Of a stretch of 64,000 bases of DNA, positions 1 to 7,949 are shown piece by piece. This stretch comes from Allobosea sp. BH3 (GTDB lineage: Bacteria; Pseudomonadota; Alphaproteobacteria; Rhizobiales; Beijerinckiaceae): NCBI RefSeq assembly GCF_025499465.1, contig NZ_JAIMCA010000004.1, positions 1 through 64,000 on the forward strand, given 5' to 3'. Position numbers and translations under genes: made by a program. The notes beneath the pieces are model-generated. The model was not told the origin of the DNA. It did no database searches and saw only the letters and a program-made list of their open reading frames with translations. How positions within the stretch are numbered: the stretch's first letter is position 1; every line of letters starts with the position of its first letter.

Positions 1-1
1 C

Positions 2-154
2 TCCTACATCCAGCGCCGCCTGCAGATCGGCTACAACCGCGCCGCCTCGATCATGGAGCGCATGGAGCACGAGGGCATCGTCGGACCCGCAAACCACGCA
101 GGAAAGCGCGAAATCCTGGTCGATGGCGTGCGCATGACAGACGACGAGGACTAG
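2..154 (+). CDS. ftsK: DNA translocase FtsK, C-terminal end (partial)
   Basis: Fifty codons ending at TAG 152-154; the gene begins upstream of the window. The peptide [15 protein letters not shown] followed by [12 protein letters not shown] is the winged-helix gamma domain at the end of FtsK/SpoIIIE translocases, which reads polar KOPS sequences and activates XerCD at dif during chromosome segregation at the septum. The tail ends in an acidic MTDDED. The stop codon overlaps the start of an imperfect palindrome (153-204). Only the last domain is visible, so nothing can be said about the motor or membrane domains. Confidence 0.9.
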   Translation, partial: SYIQRRLQIGYNRAASIMERMEHEGIVGPANHAGKREILVDGVRMTDDED

Positions 155-204
155 AGCACGCGCCGATCAGATTGCGTAGCAATCGGATCGGATCACGCGT
201 TCTC
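153..204. repeat. Imperfect palindrome, dispersed family A
   Basis: Outer arms AGAGCACGCG and ACGCGTTCTCT surround inner arms CCGATC-GATTG and CAATC-GGATCGG. The ends closely match the element at 48032-48065 in inverse orientation, so the two are copies of one dispersed family. It begins inside the ftsK stop codon and may act as a transcription terminator or mRNA 3' end stabiliser. No run of T follows it. Confidence 0.6.
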
Positions 205-306
205 TATCAATGTGGTAGAGACGGCAGGCCCTGCCCCCGCCGGCCCCATAAGGTCGAAACGCCTACCGGCTGCGCTGGCGCAAAGCGCCAGGCAGACGAT
301 CGAAGG

Positions 307-1041
307 TCAATGCGACGCGCCGGCCCTGACGAAGTTGCTGAGCTCGGGCGTCTGCGGGTTCGCGAACAGCTCCTTTGAAGGCCCCTGCTCCCAGATCTTG
401 CCCTGATGCATGAACACCGTGGTGTCCGCGACCGTGCGGGCAAAGTTCATTTCATGGGTCACGAGCAGCATGGTCATGCCGGCCTTCGCGAGCTTCTCCA
501 TCACGATCAGCACTTCGCCGGTCAGTTCCGGATCGAGCGCCGAGGTGACTTCGTCGAAAAGCATCACCTTCGGCTGCATAGCCAGCGAGCGGGCGATGGC
601 GACGCGCTGCTGCTGGCCGCCGGAGAGGTTGTCCGGGTAGCTGTCAAACTTCTCGGACAAGCCGACCTGCGCCAGCACATCCTTCGCCAGCGCCAGCGCC
701 TCGGCGTCTGGCACATTCTTGGTGATGCGCGGCGAGAGCATGATGTTCTGGCCGACCGTCAGGTGCGGGAACAGGTTGTAGCTCTGGAAGACGATGCCGA
801 CATCCTTGCGCAACTCGCGCAGCTTCTTCGGGTCCTGGGTCATGGTGTGGCCCGCGACCTCGATCTTGCCGGCGTGGAAGGTCTCGAGGCCGTTGATGCA
901 GCGCAGCAGCGTCGACTTGCCGGAGCCCGAGCGGCCGATGATCGCGATCACCTGCCCCGGTTCGACGCTGAGCGAGACACCTTTCAGCACCTCCAGGGAG
1001 CCGAAGCGCTTGTGGACGTCTTCAATGAGAACGGCTGGCAT
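307..1041 (-). CDS. Polar amino acid ABC transporter, ATP-binding protein
   Basis: A 244-residue cytoplasmic ATPase of the GlnQ/HisP class that powers uptake through the two permeases encoded just upstream. Walker A is GRSGSGKST (36-44), the Q-loop is in VFQSYNLFPH, the signature is LSGGQQQR (about 139), Walker B is VMLFDEVTSALD and the H-loop is VTHEMNF; all are intact. The length is normal for the class. The ATG overlaps the 3' end of the permease gene by 20 bases, which implies translational coupling. It is last in an operon of regulator, dehydrogenase, binding protein, two permeases and ATPase. The substrate cannot be read from the ATPase. Confidence 0.95.
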   Translation of the reverse strand: MPAVLIEDVHKRFGSLEVLKGVSLSVEPGQVIAIIGRSGSGKSTLLRCINGLETFHAGKIEVAGHTMTQDPKKLRELRKDVGIVFQSYNLFPHLTVGQNIMLSPRITKNVPDAEALALAKDVLAQVGLSEKFDSYPDNLSGGQQQRVAIARSLAMQPKVMLFDEVTSALDPELTGEVLIVMEKLAKAGMTMLLVTHEMNFARTVADTTVFMHQGKIWEQGPSKELFANPQTPELSNFVRAGASH

Positions 1042-1675
1042 TCATCACCTTTTCGAGATGGCGGCTGAGCCGGGACAGCGGGAAGCAGATCGCGAAATAG
1101 ATCGCGCCGACCAGCGTGAAGATCTGGAAGGCCTGATAGGTCGCGTTGTTCACCAGCATGCCGGCGCGCATCAGGTCGACGAAGCCGACGACCTGCACGA
1201 TCGAAGTGTTCTTCACGAGCTGGACCAGGAAGCCGACCGTCGGCGGCAGCGAGATCCGGACCGCCTGCGGCAGGATGATGTAGCGATATTGCTGGGCGGT
1301 CGTCAGCGCGAGCGAGGACGAGGCCTCCCATTGCTGGCGCGGCACGGATTCGATCGACCCGCGCCAGATCTCTGCCAGATAGGCCGAGACGTAGATCGAC
1401 AGCGAGGCGGACGCGGCCAGGAAGGGCGGCAACTCGATGCCGAGAGCCGAGAGCCCATAATAGCTCATGAACAGCACCATGAGCACCGGAATCGACTGGA
1501 TCACCAGGATGTAGCCGGAGGCGAAGCGGCTCAGCCATTTCGACCGCGAAAGGCGCATGATCGCAAGAACGCCGCCGAGCGCTCCGCCGATGAAGAAGGC
1601 GATTGCCGTCAACGCCAGCGTCCAGCCGGCGGAACGGAGGATGAAGAGGGCCTCGGGCCAACCGAAGGTCTGCAT
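1022..1675 (-). CDS. Polar amino acid ABC transporter permease
   Basis: A 217-residue inner-membrane protein of the HisM/GlnP family with about five hydrophobic segments. The cytoplasmic coupling loop holds the EAA-type motif (near QQWEASSSLALTTAQQYRYI) that contacts the ATPase. It pairs with the neighbouring 230-residue permease as a heterodimer. Its start codon overlaps the stop of the upstream permease by one base (TGATG) and its end overlaps the ATPase gene, so the three are tightly coupled. Confidence 0.93.
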   Translation of the reverse strand: MQTFGWPEALFILRSAGWTLALTAIAFFIGGALGGVLAIMRLSRSKWLSRFASGYILVIQSIPVLMVLFMSYYGLSALGIELPPFLAASASLSIYVSAYLAEIWRGSIESVPRQQWEASSSLALTTAQQYRYIILPQAVRISLPPTVGFLVQLVKNTSIVQVVGFVDLMRAGMLVNNATYQAFQIFTLVGAIYFAICFPLSRLSRHLEKVMNASRSH

Positions 1676-2367
1676 CAGGCGGCCTCCCCATGCGCTTCGG
1701 TCAAGCGGGCGAGGCCCGACACCTGCGGGAATAGCCTGTGGCCGAGCCAGTTCAGGAAGAGCTTCAGCGAGAGCGCCAGCACGAGATAGATCACGGTGAC
1801 GACGATGTAGGTCTCGAAGCTGCGGAAGGTGTCCTGCTCGATGATCGCGGCCGTGCCGGACAGCTCCTGCACCGAGACGAAGGAACAGATACTGGAAGCC
1901 AGCATCATCAGCACGAACTGGCTCGACAGCGCCGGCCAGACGCGCGCGAAAGCCGGCTGCAGCACGACATGCTTCAGCACCTGCCAGCGGCTCATCGCCA
2001 GGGCCAGGCCCGCCTCGATCTGGGACCTGTGGATCGAATCCACACCGGCGCGGATGATCTCGGTGGCGTAGGCGGCGAGATTGAGCGTCATCGCAAGGAT
2101 GGAGGCTTCGAGCCCGTTGAGGCGAATGCCGATCTGCGGCAGCCCGAAGAAGATCATGAAGAGCTGCACCAGGAACGGCGTGTTGCGCATCAGCTCGACA
2201 TAGGCATCGACGATATAGCCGGCCCAGCTACCCGCGAGGCTGCGCAGCGCGGTCATGCCCGTTGCGAGCACGAGGCCGAGCACGATCGCGATGAAGGACA
2301 GCGCAATGGTGAGCCCGACCCCGTTCAGGATCATGGGCCATCTGGAAAAGACATCTTGGAAGAGCAA
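1675..2367 (-). CDS. Polar amino acid ABC transporter permease
   Basis: A 230-residue HisQ/GlnP-type inner-membrane permease. The N-terminus VGLTIALSFIAIVLGLVLA begins the first membrane span, and an EAA-loop motif (IEAGLALAMSRWQVLKHVVL) lies near residue 130. It forms the membrane channel with the next permease. A strong GC hairpin (2405-2431) lies between it and the binding-protein gene upstream, an arrangement often used to keep binding-protein mRNA in excess over permease mRNA. Confidence 0.93.
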   Translation of the reverse strand: MLFQDVFSRWPMILNGVGLTIALSFIAIVLGLVLATGMTALRSLAGSWAGYIVDAYVELMRNTPFLVQLFMIFFGLPQIGIRLNGLEASILAMTLNLAAYATEIIRAGVDSIHRSQIEAGLALAMSRWQVLKHVVLQPAFARVWPALSSQFVLMMLASSICSFVSVQELSGTAAIIEQDTFRSFETYIVVTVIYLVLALSLKLFLNWLGHRLFPQVSGLARLTEAHGEAA

Positions 2368-2404
2368 CAGCGCGCTCCTTCGGCCTCAGGGGGTGAGGAT
2401 GGTC

Positions 2405-2431
2405 GCCGGCGCGCGCACGCGGCGCGCCGGC
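2405..2431 (-). promoter_or_regulatory. Intercistronic GC hairpin between binding-protein and permease genes
   Basis: A perfect 10-bp inverted repeat, GCCGGCGCGC with its complement, and a 7-base loop. It lies in the 104-bp gap between the binding-protein stop and the first permease. No T-run follows, so it is more likely a 3' stability element or partial terminator than a full terminator. A similar hairpin sits at the same place in the Liv operon (11267-11292). Confidence 0.5.
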
Positions 2432-2471
2432 TCGTTGGCCGATCCGAGCGGAAGGCCGCTCAGGTGCCGGA

Positions 2472-3275
2472 TCAGAAGGTGGGCAGCGGCGGCAGCGGGC
2501 TGCCGACCCACTTCTGGGCGATCGCGTCGAGTTCGCCGTTCTGCTTGACGTAGTAGATGAAGTTGTTGAGCCACTGGCGCAGCTCATAGGCGTCCTTGCG
2601 CATGGTCATCGAGTTCGGCTGCATGCCGAACACGAACTTCAGCTCGGTCTCGGTCTCGCCGCGCGCCTTCATGGCGGCATTGGCCTGCGCGTCCGGGCCG
2701 GCGATGGCCTCGACCTGGCCGGAGAACAGCGCCTGCATAGTGGTGGCGTCGTCCTCGAAGCGCAGGATGGTGAGGTTCAGCTCCTTCTCGCGGCTGGTGA
2801 ACTCGCGCTCGACGCTGGAGCCGCGGTTGACGCCCACCTTCTTGCCCTTGAGATCGGCCCAGGTTTTGATCGGGACGTTCTTCTTGGCGTAGATGCCGGT
2901 CTGGAAGGCGCTGTAGGGGATCGAGAACATCACCGCCTTGGCGCGCTCGGGCGTCGGAGCCAGCGTGGCGACGAGGAAGTCGACCTTGTTGGCCTCCAGC
3001 GCCGGGATGCGGGCCGGCGGGGTGAGCTGCACCATCTCGACCTTCACGCCGAGATACTTGCCGATCAGCGCGATGACGTCGGCGTCGTAGCCGATCGCAT
3101 TGCCCTGCGAATCGACCGAGCCGTAGGGCGGTGCGCCGATCAGCACGCCGATCTTCACAGAGCCTCGCTTGATGATGTCGGTGACAGACTGGGCCGAAGC
3201 CTGGCTGGCCGCCAGCATGCCGGCGCCGAGAGCCAGCAGCGTGCCGGCAATCTTGATATGCTTGAGAATCTTCAC
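2472..3275 (-). CDS. Polar amino acid ABC transporter substrate-binding protein
   Basis: A 267-residue periplasmic binding protein (SBP_bac_3 family). The start chosen is GTG at 3275: it is preceded by GGGAGA and opens directly into a signal peptide (VKILKHIKIAGTLLALGAG, cleavage near ASA-Q). The frame stays open far upstream, but that extension has no signal peptide and runs into the dehydrogenase gene. The mature part has the family pattern RGSVKIGVLIGAPPYG, then GYDADVIALIGKYLGVKVEMV and LKGKKVGVNRGSS. The neighbours suggest a small hydroxy acid, sugar acid or amino acid ligand; the sequence alone does not say which. Confidence 0.92.
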   Translation of the reverse strand: MKILKHIKIAGTLLALGAGMLAASQASAQSVTDIIKRGSVKIGVLIGAPPYGSVDSQGNAIGYDADVIALIGKYLGVKVEMVQLTPPARIPALEANKVDFLVATLAPTPERAKAVMFSIPYSAFQTGIYAKKNVPIKTWADLKGKKVGVNRGSSVEREFTSREKELNLTILRFEDDATTMQALFSGQVEAIAGPDAQANAAMKARGETETELKFVFGMQPNSMTMRKDAYELRQWLNNFIYYVKQNGELDAIAQKWVGSPLPPLPTF

Positions 3276-3346
3276 TGGCCGTCTCCCGTTATGCGGCGTT
3301 CGCGCTGATTGGTGCCCGGCTTCTTGCGGCCGGTGAGTGGGTAAAA

Positions 3347-4324
3347 TTAGCGTCCTTCTCGAACGACGTTCTCCAGCTTCTCGCCGGAAAAGCGCCGCCT
3401 GATGTTGGCTGCAATGACCGCCTGGCGCCGACGGATCGTTCCGTTGGTCCAGCCGGACATGTGCGGCGTCATTAAAACGTTTGAAAGCTCCTGAAAAGGC
3501 AGTCTCGACGGCAATGGCGCAGGATCGTTGGGCTGTGGATAACGATACCACGTATCGATGATCGCGCCGCCGATCCGCCCGCCCTTCAAGGCGTCGTAGA
3601 GCGCCTGCTCGTCGATGGTCGGGCCGCGCCCGACATTGACGACCACCGCATCCGGCCGCATCGCGGCGAAGGCGGCAGCGCCCACGATGCCCTTGGTCTC
3701 CTCCGTGAATGGCACCGAGACGACGACGGCGTCGACCGAGCCGCAGAACTCGGCGAGCTGGTCGAGGGTGAAGGCGCGGTCCACCAGCGCCGAAGTCGCG
3801 ACAGGGCTGCGATTGGCGACATGCACCGTCATTTCGAAGGCCTTGGCCCGGGCCGCGATCGCCTTGCCGATATGGCCGAAGCCGAGCAGGCCGATGGTCG
3901 TGCCGGCGACCTCGCCATGGACACGCTCCGGAGCGCCGGCCCAGTAGGTCCAGTCCCCGCTCCGCAGCCGACGATCGGCATCCGCGAGCGGGATCTGCCG
4001 GGCCAGGAGCGCGCTCATCACATATTCGGCTATGGCCTGCTCATGGCCGAAGCAATTGCACACGGCGGCGGAAGCCGGCAGCAAGCCGAGATCGACCATG
4101 TCGTAGCCAGCGCCCGGCACGTGGAACAGCTTGAGCTGAGGCGGCTGCGGCAGGGTCGCGTCGAACTTCACGCCGATGATGGCGTCGGCCTCCGCATAGG
4201 TGCGCCGATCCGCATCGCTGGAAAGCACGTCGGGCAGCAGGTCGACCTGCGCGTCCCGGCCCAGAACCGCTGCGAAACCGTGGCTGAAGGAAGCGGCGTT
4301 CTCGCCATGGAAGACAATGCGCAT
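3347..4324 (-). CDS. D-2-hydroxyacid dehydrogenase family protein
   Basis: A 325-residue NAD(P)-dependent dehydrogenase. The Rossmann motif is GLLGFGHIGKAIAARAKAF (about 148). The substrate-binding Arg is in VNVGRG and the catalytic His in TPHMSGWT. The usual third residue, the Glu of the DVFEPEP-type segment, is not there: the aligned stretch reads IIDTWYRYPQ. The gene lies 18 bases after the GntR gene and 71 bases before the transporter, so it likely acts on the imported compound or a product of it, interconverting a 2-hydroxy and a 2-oxo acid. The altered catalytic segment makes the exact reaction uncertain. Confidence 0.88.
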   Translation of the reverse strand: MRIVFHGENAASFSHGFAAVLGRDAQVDLLPDVLSSDADRRTYAEADAIIGVKFDATLPQPPQLKLFHVPGAGYDMVDLGLLPASAAVCNCFGHEQAIAEYVMSALLARQIPLADADRRLRSGDWTYWAGAPERVHGEVAGTTIGLLGFGHIGKAIAARAKAFEMTVHVANRSPVATSALVDRAFTLDQLAEFCGSVDAVVVSVPFTEETKGIVGAAAFAAMRPDAVVVNVGRGPTIDEQALYDALKGGRIGGAIIDTWYRYPQPNDPAPLPSRLPFQELSNVLMTPHMSGWTNGTIRRRQAVIAANIRRRFSGEKLENVVREGR

Positions 4325-4342
4325 GGTGCGAGGTTTCTCCTG

Positions 4343-5098
4343 TCAGGCGCCGAGCAAGGGCTCGACGCTGCAATCCAGCAAGGACGGGTCGATGGCCGCC
4401 TCCATCTCCTCGAACATGCCGTCGACGAAGCCGATCAGCGCGTCCGAAGCCGCCGTGGCACGCTCGGCGTGCCGGGTCGCGATGGCGTTCAGCACGGCGA
4501 GATGATGGTCGATCGTGCCGCTTAGGCCGATCTGCCGGGGCATGTGATTGTGGTAGATGAAGCCGATGCGCCGGAAGATCGTGTGCAGCGGGCGCAGCGT
4601 ATGCTCGAGGAACGGTTCTCCGGCAGCCGCCAGAACCATCCCGTCGATGCGCCGGTCGAGCGTGTTGAATTCCGGTAGCGTCAGCGTATCGCGGCGCTCG
4701 CGCAGCAGGCGCTCCATATGCAGCATCTGGTTGCGATGCGAGGGCCCTGCCCTCTCCGCCGCCAGCCCGATGACGAAACGTTCGAGGTCACGGCGCAGGC
4801 GCAACAAGAGCCGCTCGCGCGCAAGGTCGATCGGAGCGATCTGCAGGCCATGCCGCGGCCGGATGACGATGAGCGTATCCGCGGCCAGCTGATTGACGGC
4901 GTGATGGATCGGCGTGCGGCCGAGCCCGGTCATCGCCTGAATATCCTGCAGCGAGAGGAAGCGGCCAGGAGGCAGCTCGCAGGTGACGAGCATCTCCTCG
5001 ATGCGCTGGTAGGCGATCTCAAACAGGTTGACGCGGTTGCGCCGCGCCGGCGCCGCCTCGGCCTCTACCAGTTGGGGACGCTGTTCGCGCCTCGCCAT
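4343..5098 (-). CDS. GntR family transcriptional regulator (FCD domain)
   Basis: A 251-residue regulator. An N-terminal winged helix-turn-helix (LSLQDIQAMTGLGRTPIHHAVNQL, about 47-70) is followed by an all-helical FCD ligand-binding domain with metal-binding type His residues. The start chosen is ATG 5098, which sits 8 bases after GGAGG; an ATG two codons earlier is too close to that site. It is the first gene of the leftward operon and is divergent from the enolase-superfamily gene. A near-perfect palindrome at 5159-5174 lies between them and is its probable operator, so it likely controls both directions in response to the imported substrate. Confidence 0.92.
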   Translation of the reverse strand: MARREQRPQLVEAEAAPARRNRVNLFEIAYQRIEEMLVTCELPPGRFLSLQDIQAMTGLGRTPIHHAVNQLAADTLIVIRPRHGLQIAPIDLARERLLLRLRRDLERFVIGLAAERAGPSHRNQMLHMERLLRERRDTLTLPEFNTLDRRIDGMVLAAAGEPFLEHTLRPLHTIFRRIGFIYHNHMPRQIGLSGTIDHHLAVLNAIATRHAERATAASDALIGFVDGMFEEMEAAIDPSLLDCSVEPLLGA

Positions 5099-5158
5099 CC
5101 GCATTTCCTCCGTCGCGATGCTCTTGTGTCGGCATCCTTTCGAGCGACGATAAACATG

Positions 5159-5174
5159 TTGTGAAATTTTACAA
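5159..5174. promoter_or_regulatory. Candidate GntR operator
   Basis: TTGTGAAATTTTACAA is a 16-base palindrome with one mismatched pair. It lies in the 193-bp divergent region between the GntR gene (start 5098) and the enolase-superfamily gene (start 5292). FCD-type GntR proteins commonly bind palindromes ending in TTGT/ACAA. It is AT-rich in a GC-rich background and resembles motifs near the two other GntR-controlled promoters in this window. Confidence 0.5.
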
Positions 5175-5291
5175 GCGCTTCTAAGCTTCGCCGAGGCGCC
5201 CGGCTTCCCCGACCGGCCGAAACCGGGCCGCCATCCATCAAGACGCTCCCGAGCCTTGCTCGCAGAAGAGCGTTGCCTCCGGGAGGTTCTG

Positions 5292-6491
5292 TTGAAAATC
5301 ACCAAGATCGAGACACTGCGGACCGACGAGTTCGCCAATGTGCTGTGGGTGCGCGTCCACACCGACGCCGGTGTGATCGGGCTCGGCGAGACCTTCTACG
5401 GCGCGGCCGCCGTCGAGGCCCATCTGCACGACACGCTCGCCATGCGCCTGCTCGGCAAGAACCCGCTGCATATCGAGGCGCTGCACCGCGAGATGACCAA
5501 CCTGCCGATGGCGCAGGCCTCGACCGGCGTGGAGTCGCGTGCGACCTCGGCTGTCGACATCGCGCTCTGGGATCTGTTCGGCAAGGTCTGCGGCCAGCCG
5601 GTGCACCAGATGCTCGGTGGGCTCTGCCGCGACAAGCAGCGCATCTACAACACTTGCGCGGGCTACAATTATGTCCGCTCGCAGAACATCAAGCCAGTCT
5701 CGACCTGGAATCTCGGCGCCACCGAAGGCCCCTATGAGGATCTTGGCGGCTTCATGAACCGAGCCGACGCGCTCGCCGAAAGCCTTCTGGAAAGTGGCAT
5801 CACGGCGATGAAGATCTGGCCCTTCGATCCCCCCGCGATCGAGAACCAGGGCCTCTTCATCACGCCCGATCAGATGCGCAAGGCCTGCGAGCCTTTCGAG
5901 AAGATCCGCAAGGCAGTCGGCGACAAGATGGAGATCATGGTCGAGTTCCACTCGCTCTGGAACCTGCCGACCGCGATCAAGATCGCGCGGGTCCTCGAGC
6001 AGTATGAGCCGACCTGGTACGAGGACCCGATCCGGATGAACTCGCCGCAGGCTCTGGCGGAATTCGCCCGTTCCACGACGGTGTCCGTGACCGCGAGCGA
6101 GACGCTGGGCTCGCGCTTCCCCTACAAGGACATGCTCGACCGCGACGCGATGCACATCGTGATGGCCGATCTCTGCTGGACCGGCGGTCTGACCGAAGGG
6201 CGCAAGATCGCTTCGATGGCGGACACCTATCACCGCCCCTTCGCGCCGCATGACTGCATCGGCCCGGTCGGGTTCATCGCGGCGATCCACGCCTCCTTCA
6301 GCCAGCCGAACACGCTGGTTCAGGAATCGGTCCGCGCCTTCTACACCGGCTGGTACAAGGAACTCGTCACCGAGATGCCGGTGATCAAGGATGGCTATGT
6401 CTTCCCGATGGAAGGCCCCGGCCTCGGCGTCGATCTGCTGCCGGCCGTCTACGCCCGCCCGGATTTGCACCATCGCGAAACGAGCCTGTGA
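5292..6491 (+). CDS. Mandelate racemase/muconate lactonizing enzyme family protein (enolase superfamily)
   Basis: A 399-residue enolase-superfamily enzyme. I chose the TTG start at 5292 because GGGAGG lies 5 bases upstream and the protein then opens with the usual strand KITKIETLRTDEF; an upstream ATG at 5256 has no such site. The N-terminal capping domain is followed by a TIM barrel. Mg2+ ligands are likely in MVEFHSLWN, WYEDPI and ASETLGSRF, with a catalytic His in APHDCIGPVG. This arrangement fits acid-sugar dehydratases and related racemases, which abstract a proton alpha to a carboxylate. It forms an operon with the SDR that follows; the substrate is unknown. Confidence 0.9.
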   Translation: MKITKIETLRTDEFANVLWVRVHTDAGVIGLGETFYGAAAVEAHLHDTLAMRLLGKNPLHIEALHREMTNLPMAQASTGVESRATSAVDIALWDLFGKVCGQPVHQMLGGLCRDKQRIYNTCAGYNYVRSQNIKPVSTWNLGATEGPYEDLGGFMNRADALAESLLESGITAMKIWPFDPPAIENQGLFITPDQMRKACEPFEKIRKAVGDKMEIMVEFHSLWNLPTAIKIARVLEQYEPTWYEDPIRMNSPQALAEFARSTTVSVTASETLGSRFPYKDMLDRDAMHIVMADLCWTGGLTEGRKIASMADTYHRPFAPHDCIGPVGFIAAIHASFSQPNTLVQESVRAFYTGWYKELVTEMPVIKDGYVFPMEGPGLGVDLLPAVYARPDLHHRETSL

Positions 6492-6501
6492 GGACGCCGT
6501 G

Positions 6502-7269
6502 ATGACCAACCCCCTTTTCGATCTCACGGGCCGCACCGCTCTCGTCACCGGTTCCTCGCGCGGCCTCGGCCGCGCCATGGCCGAAGGGCTCGCGGCCGCA
6601 GGCGCGCGCATTCTCGTCAACGGCACGGACCCGGCACGCGTGAACGTCGCCGTCGCGGAAATGCGCGCCGCGGGCTTCCAGGCCGACCCGGCCGCCTTCG
6701 ACGTGACCGACGAAGCTCGGATCAAGAAGGCCTTCGCCGGTTTCGACGCGGCGGGCATCGCCGTCGACATCCTCGTCAACAATGCCGGCATCCAGCTCCG
6801 CAAGCCGATGGTCGAGCTGGAGACGGCCGACTGGCAACGCGTGATCGACACGAACCTGACATCGGCTTTCGTCATCGGCAGGGAAGCTGCAAAGCGCATG
6901 ATCCCGCGCGGCCATGGCAAGATCATCAATATCGGCTCGCTGACCAGCGCCCTCGCACGCGCCACCGTCGCGCCCTACACGGTCGCCAAGGGCGGCATCA
7001 AGATGCTGACCCAGGCCATGGCGGCCGAGTGGGCGGAGCATGGCATTCAGTCCAACGCCATCGGCCCCGGCTATATGCTCACCGACATGAACCAGGCGCT
7101 GATCGACAACCCCACCTTCGACGCCTGGGTCAAAGGCCGCACGCCGGCGAAGCGCTGGGGCAAGCCCGAGGAACTGATCGGAGCGGCGGTCTTCCTCGCC
7201 GCCCCCGCATCGAACTACGTCAACGGGCAAATCATCTATGTCGACGGCGGAATGATTTCCGTCCTGTAG
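6502..7269 (+). CDS. SDR family oxidoreductase (gluconate 5-dehydrogenase-like)
   Basis: A 255-residue classical short-chain dehydrogenase. The cofactor motif is TGSSRGLGRAMA (about 16-27), the NNAG motif is LVNNAGIQLRK, the catalytic Ser is in IGSLTS, and the Tyr-Lys pair is in YTVAKGG; all are intact. It ends in the family pattern NGQIIYVDGG. The start ATG lies 10 bases after the enolase-family stop, so the two are co-transcribed. Its closest character is to sugar-acid dehydrogenases of the gluconate 5-dehydrogenase type, consistent with an acid-sugar pathway; the exact substrate is inferred only from context. Confidence 0.9.
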   Translation: MTNPLFDLTGRTALVTGSSRGLGRAMAEGLAAAGARILVNGTDPARVNVAVAEMRAAGFQADPAAFDVTDEARIKKAFAGFDAAGIAVDILVNNAGIQLRKPMVELETADWQRVIDTNLTSAFVIGREAAKRMIPRGHGKIINIGSLTSALARATVAPYTVAKGGIKMLTQAMAAEWAEHGIQSNAIGPGYMLTDMNQALIDNPTFDAWVKGRTPAKRWGKPEELIGAAVFLAAPASNYVNGQIIYVDGGMISVL

Positions 7270-7296
7270 TCATTTCAGAGACGTAGCGCCGAAGAT

Positions 7297-7324
7297 CCTG
7301 CCGCTATGAGATGATAGCGGCAGG
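7297..7324. terminator. Hairpin between convergent genes
   Basis: A perfect 11-bp stem (CCTGCCGCTAT and its complement) with a 6-base loop lies 27 bases after the SDR stop and before the convergent GAF gene. There is no T-run on either side, so it is a plausible Rho-assisted or bidirectional transcript end rather than a classic intrinsic terminator. Confidence 0.5.
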
Positions 7325-7425
7325 CACGGTACGGGCGTCGGGCGATCGGGGACGGCCGCAATCACCGCAGCAGCGCCCCGCCCCCTCGCCTGCTGGGCCT
7401 TCGCCGTTCAGGACGGTGCCCCGTC

Positions 7426-7923
7426 TCACGCCTCGTTCAGCAGAAGCGGCACGGTCAGCGCACCGAAGATACGCGCGGTCGGGAAATCAGCCTCGCTGAA
7501 GAAGCCCGCCACGTTCGAGATGTTGAGCGTTCCCACGCAGCGCCCGCTCACCAGGAGCGGAATGTTGATCATGCCGCTGGCGCCGAGGCTCGCGATCAGC
7601 TCGTGGTCGAAGAACGTCGCCTTGATGTCCTCGGCATTGTGCGAGATGTGGAATTCGCCCTTTTCGAGCACATGCGCGCCCCAGGCCGTGCCCTGCTTCG
7701 GCTTGCGGCCGCCGACAGGATAGGCCGTCTCGTTGCTGGAATAGAGCCGCTCGACCTCAACCGTTTCAGCCCGGTAGGCCAGCACGGTCAGGAGCTTGTG
7801 CCCCCAGACCTTCTGCACCAGCGCGTCGATCGCGCTGTACGCCACCTTGGGTTCGGCCTTGGCGACGAGTTCGGCCACCTCGGCGATGTCGGCGGCGGTG
7901 ATCGGCTGCTTGGAGCTGGACAT
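7426..7923 (-). CDS. GAF domain-containing protein
   Basis: A 165-residue soluble protein that is almost entirely one GAF domain: an N-terminal helix, then VWGHKLLTVLAYRA, the central sheet, and SGRCVGTLNISNVAGFF near the end. There is no output domain. The start is the ATG at 7923, 26 bases after the LivM-type permease, so it is the last gene of that operon. Small GAF proteins bind small molecules; here it could sense or store the imported ligand. It lacks the cysteine pattern of free methionine sulfoxide reductases. Its function is otherwise unknown. Confidence 0.85.
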   Translation of the reverse strand: MSSSKQPITAADIAEVAELVAKAEPKVAYSAIDALVQKVWGHKLLTVLAYRAETVEVERLYSSNETAYPVGGRKPKQGTAWGAHVLEKGEFHISHNAEDIKATFFDHELIASLGASGMINIPLLVSGRCVGTLNISNVAGFFSEADFPTARIFGALTVPLLLNEA

Positions 7924-7949
7924 GGGACGCAAGGCCTCTGCTTGGGGGA

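Noticed and set aside
3276..3551. N-terminal extension of the polar amino acid binding protein
   Set aside because: The extension overlaps the dehydrogenase gene, is rich in Arg/His/Ser, and would bury the signal peptide. The GTG at 3275 has a ribosome binding site.
5238..6965. 575-codon open frame on the minus strand across the enolase-family and SDR genes
   Set aside because: It spans two well-supported genes and their junction on the other strand, with no domain pattern and no ribosome binding site.
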